From Paulownia fortunei (lineage: Eukaryota; Streptophyta; Magnoliopsida; Lamiales; Paulowniaceae), in assembly GCA_019321725.1 (NCBI GenBank), contig CM033105.1, forward strand, positions 14,273,632-14,337,631: a stretch of DNA of 64,000 nt, read 5' to 3'. This document shows positions 60,516 through 64,000 of the stretch, piece after piece. The notes below the pieces were generated by a model, which was not told where the DNA came from, did not search any database, and was given only the letters and a program-made list of their open reading frames with translations. The translations under genes were made by a program, and so were the position numbers. How positions within the stretch are numbered: the first letter of the stretch is position 1; each line of letters begins with the position of its first letter.

Positions 60516-61504
60516 GATACATGACTTCAATTCATGGCAGCCTCTAAAAAAAATTCTCTCCATTATCCTTCTCCAATTTCGTCCTTTCCCAAGATGTTGG
60601 ATTTGTCCCTTCATTTTGGAAACAATTCATTTATCGTCATTCTTAAATCTTAATCTCTAGTATCAGATCCTTCCTTTATTGATGCCCTTCCAACAAGTAA
60701 AAAACATTTTATTGATGTTTAGTCTGGTATTTTTTTGATAGAATCACATCTTATAAAGGTCAATTAGTAGTCTTCTTTGATGAGGAGATGGGCACTTTGG
60801 TTGAACCCTTTAAGTATACCTTGATTGACAATTCTTCTGTGGCTGCCCTAGCATGAAAGACTTATGTTCTAAATTTTCCACTTTTGGTTTGATGGAATTT
60901 TTTCAAATTAGTTGGTTGAACACGAAGCATACTATTAAACTAACGAATGAAGATGATTTCTCCTGAGTAGTTTTCCCATGAGTGTGTTTAAGTGGACATA
61001 TAATTTTGATTCAAAGGATGAATCTTCTATAGCTTTAGTTTGGATTAATTTTCTAGGATTTTCGTTATATTGTTTCACAAAAAAGCCCTATATACATTAG
61101 CCTCCATAATTGGCGTTCCCTTAAAGATTGACGAACCCACTCCTGATGAATCCTACCCTAGAATTGCTAAAGTGTGTGTTGAGATGGATTTAACTAACCA
61201 ATAAAAATAGAGGAAATTATTTTGGGACTTGATGATCTGTTTTGAAACAGAAACCTCGCTACTACACAGATTGCAAGCACCTTGGTACGATTCTGCCTAC
61301 TGTTAAATAAGAGGCTTAAGAAGATAAACTTCCCAACAAAAAAAAACAGTAGATTAAATTTGGGAAGTAGGTTTTCATTGAAAAACAATCCCATGACTAG
61401 CCTATTGTCAAGAAGTTATGGCTTGGCTTGTTGAGAGCAAATTCCATTTGGCAAGAAACCCATCCCCAGTGAATCGAATCAGGTAACAGGTATTGCTCCT
61501 ATGA
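60516..61504 (+). pseudogene. LINE D ORF1 (L1-type), 3' part lost
   Basis: Plus strand, starting just after X5. The likely start ATG is 60534 (MAASKKNSLHYPSPISS). The DUF4283-like domain follows: 'FDEEMGTLVEPFKYTL' (60777-60825), 'FKWTYNFDSKDESSIALVWI' (about 60985-61050), 'YTLASIIGVPLKIDEPTPDE', 'YPRIAKVCVEMDLTNQ' (to about 61200), with stops between. The CCHC knuckle expected next is not readable. Same domain as LINE E ORF1. Because the 5' end of the element is here, LINE D may have been full length; it is cut at 61505 by a gypsy LTR. Confidence 0.75.
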
Positions 61505-63753
61505 TGTAACACCCCCACCACTAAATATAGATATTAATATAATAATAATTTTGACAAGGTAGCACATGTGTGTACATATGTATATATATAATTTTTTTTA
61601 TCAACTGTAGCACTTTGAGAAATAGTAAAAGTGTTTTCTCACATGTAACCCTATATATAGAAAAATTACCGTTTATATAAAAAAACACAATACCCATCAC
61701 AGTGATGTTATTCTCAAACTTATTTACTATAAAATTTCAAGAGTTATATAGGACACGACATCCCAAAGTTATAATACGATGACTCAAAAATCAAAATAAT
61801 AGCCTATACTTTCGAAAGAAGTAAGGACATTTTGTATCTTGTAACCCTTTATATATAGACAACAATTTACACCATAATAATGATTGTAAAAATTAGAATA
61901 TGCCCACAATACAACCCAACAGGTCGTCATCCATGTACAGTCATCCTTAGAAGCCTCTAGGAGCTCCAACAACCATCCCAGTAAGCCTCAAAGTCTTAGG
62001 TATCACCATACTTACCTACAATACATGAACTACGTGAGCTAATGTTCAATAAGTGAAAATCATGCATGATGAAGGGATAATCTAACACATATGCAATGCA
62101 TTTCTATGAGATCATGACAAAAATGCAAACTCATGCATCAAAAATAGTTCATTCAAAGTCATTTTCCATCATTGGGCCCTTGGCCCACCTACTATGTACC
62201 AGATAGAGCTCTCAACAATATCAATAATCACATAGCCATAAACAGATCGACACAGTCCGGGGGGCCATCTCCTGGGATCACCAGAGGTCCACCCCCTGTC
62301 TTCCCCTATGATCCTCTAGAAGTCTTCCCACCAGCGGTGTCGATAAGGGCACTGTCAAGTGGTCCACCCTCTCGTGACCACCAGAGGCACCACCCCTATC
62401 CACCTCTATGATCCTCCAAGAAGTAATACTCGCGGCGCCCCAAAATATTATATCAATAAGCCACACAGGCCTCGGTACACTAGTAGTGGCCAACCAAAAT
62501 ATTTTCTTTCTGAAAATAATATCATGCATGCAAAACCTCAACTGTGAGAACATGTTATGCATGTACGTGTAAATGTTAATGAATGGCATATTCAATAACA
62601 CAACGGATCCCATGTCCCATCATCTAAGCAACGTATGCACTATAAGTTCTTTATAATACTCATAATATATTCATCAAGACATAAGGATCACATTTAATAT
62701 AGATAAGGCAAGAAATACTATGCCCATGCATTGTAGTTGCAAATGGAATTTTACTTACCTTTAATCGGTTGTGTGTTACTTCTAGGTTGCTTAAGTATTA
62801 CTCCCCAACCTTAGATGTAAAACAATCTGTAAAAATACAAGATATCAATCACCATCCTCAATTAACAAGTTCATTATACCTAAAGTAGTATAAAGATCTT
62901 GAATCTCAATTTAATTAAACAATCTTACTACTTAGAAACTATAACCAAATACAATATTTTACGCACCTTTGTTCCACATCTTAAATGAATACTAACCTCA
63001 CTTAATTGATGTATTTTAACTCTTATAATATCCTCCTAAAATTTAGGGATCAAATTAACCACATCTATGTTGGAAAATGTTAATGAACAAAATGGGACAG
63101 ATGCACTTCACATTTTCTTGCTGCCACATTAATTTGCATGATTATTTTGATACCCTTAGACATATTCATTCGCTCCCCAATTTTTATCACACTTAGATAA
63201 CATAAAAAAAATGTAACCACATCATATAATGGCTAAAACTCACGGATATAGCACCCCAAGTTCAGCTCCCTTCACAGCATACTGAAATAAATTTTTCCTA
63301 CCATGACAGTTTTGCGCACTTCATGACATTAATGGTTTTGGCACTCTTAAGTGTATTCAACAACTACCAAATTTTCACCACACTTAGATAACATATAAAA
63401 AGAGACAACCAGGTCATAATATTTCCAAAAATAATGGATTTAATGCTGTAAAAGCAGTCCCGTTTCACATAGGACATAATCTGAAATTCGATGGAGATAG
63501 TTCTGAAGTTCTTTTTAATTGTCATGCCATATTTTAATTCCAAATATATAAAAACCTAAATACATAATATTAACTCCTATATAAACACATTCATGATGAT
63601 AAATATAGAATTTACCCAAGGTTTCTTGCATATTTTAAGCTCAATAAACTAGAAATCAACATATACACATATTCTGCCCCTTAGTGGTTCTACTATGTAT
63701 TTACAACCACAAATCATTCTTTTATGCATAATAACCCTATGAATAACCTTTAA
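61505..63753 (-). mobile_element. Family-G gypsy LTR, minus strand (incomplete in the window)
   Basis: Starts TGTAACACCCCCACCACTAA, nearly identical to 6777 onward, and follows that copy through to 'ataaccctatgaataacct'. Left flank 61500-61504 TATGA. At 63754 another LTR start interrupts it. Short open frames near 62172-62613 are shadows of a Pro/Arg-rich repeat part of the LTR. Confidence 0.85.
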
Positions 63754-64000
63754 TGTAACACCCCTTAACCTAACTGCAGAGCCTAACAAACTGATACAGT
63801 TAAGTCAAGAAATGTTAATTTTTCATCTTTACTAGAGTTATGGTTTTTAATAAAAGTTCCCATTCTTAGCTATAAGAGAAAAAACTTGAATCATTTTTAA
63901 CACACCATATACATATATCAAAACTGAGTACATCTGTTTACAAAACCATAACAGAGCGGCTTATTTAAAAACAAAACAGAGTTTTCAAAATAAACTACAA
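63754..64000 (-). mobile_element. Start of another gypsy-type LTR (nested, cut by window end)
   Basis: TGTAACACCCCTTAACCTAA begins abruptly within the family-G LTR and does not match it beyond the first 11 bases. The terminal motif suggests a Ty3/gypsy LTR on the minus strand. Nothing coding in the 247 bp visible. Confidence 0.55.

Noticed and set aside
62172..62613. Pro-rich ORFs on both strands
   Set aside because: They fall in a repeat portion of the family-G LTR that is present also near 7440-7740; no domain.

Overview
This is plant nuclear DNA, most likely from a flowering plant. The evidence is the mix of Ty1/copia and Ty3/gypsy retrotransposons with initiator-Met tRNA primer sites, L1-type LINEs carrying an RNase H domain, an SR splicing-factor retropseudogene of the plant RS2Z type, and very AT-rich DNA with runs of TTAATTAATTAA. 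I found no intact host gene. The window is a heterochromatin-like pile of nested, mostly decayed mobile elements. All annotation is by reading; boundaries given without target-site duplications (TSDs) are approximate.

Layout. 1-5506: a minus-strand copia element (LTR of a family I call A, plus internal pol/gag remnant) and a gypsy-type LTR fragment. 5507-13615: a plus-strand family-A-like LTR split by a minus-strand gypsy remnant (family G, long LTR); that LTR itself holds a family-A solo LTR with a perfect 5-bp TSD. 13616-14718: another gypsy-type LTR fragment. 14719-20157: a minus-strand, gag-only gypsy-type element (TR-GAG-like) with plus-strand open frames and GC-rich minisatellites. 20562-31445: a minus-strand LINE (LINE E), interrupted at 21288-26318 by the best-preserved element here, a plus-strand copia with 97% identical LTRs. 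31661-34964: minus-strand gypsy pol remnant, interrupted by a family-A copia (34965-39831). That copia contains a hAT-like DNA element and abuts a head-to-head family-A LTR (39832-41971). 42350-43302: family-A fragments.

43303-61504 is the most interesting part. A SINE, LINE A, LINE B, a processed RS2Z-type SR-protein pseudogene and LINE C lie head to tail on the plus strand. Each ends in an A-rich tail, and each tail is followed by a version of the same ~15-bp sequence (core CCTAGTTGCTTGAC). LINE D starts right after the last copy. This looks like repeated target-primed insertion at one site that each insertion regenerated. Later a family-G gypsy (45658-56004, with a chimeric right LTR) broke the pseudogene, a family-A solo LTR (58318-60400) broke LINE C, and another family-G LTR (61505 to the window end) broke LINE D.

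The elements do not form a pathway. Autonomous LINE machinery (ORF1 RNA-binding protein; ORF2 endonuclease/RT/RNase H) is the probable source of the activity that moved the SINE and the SR mRNA. The LTR elements carry their own gag-pol or depended on relatives.
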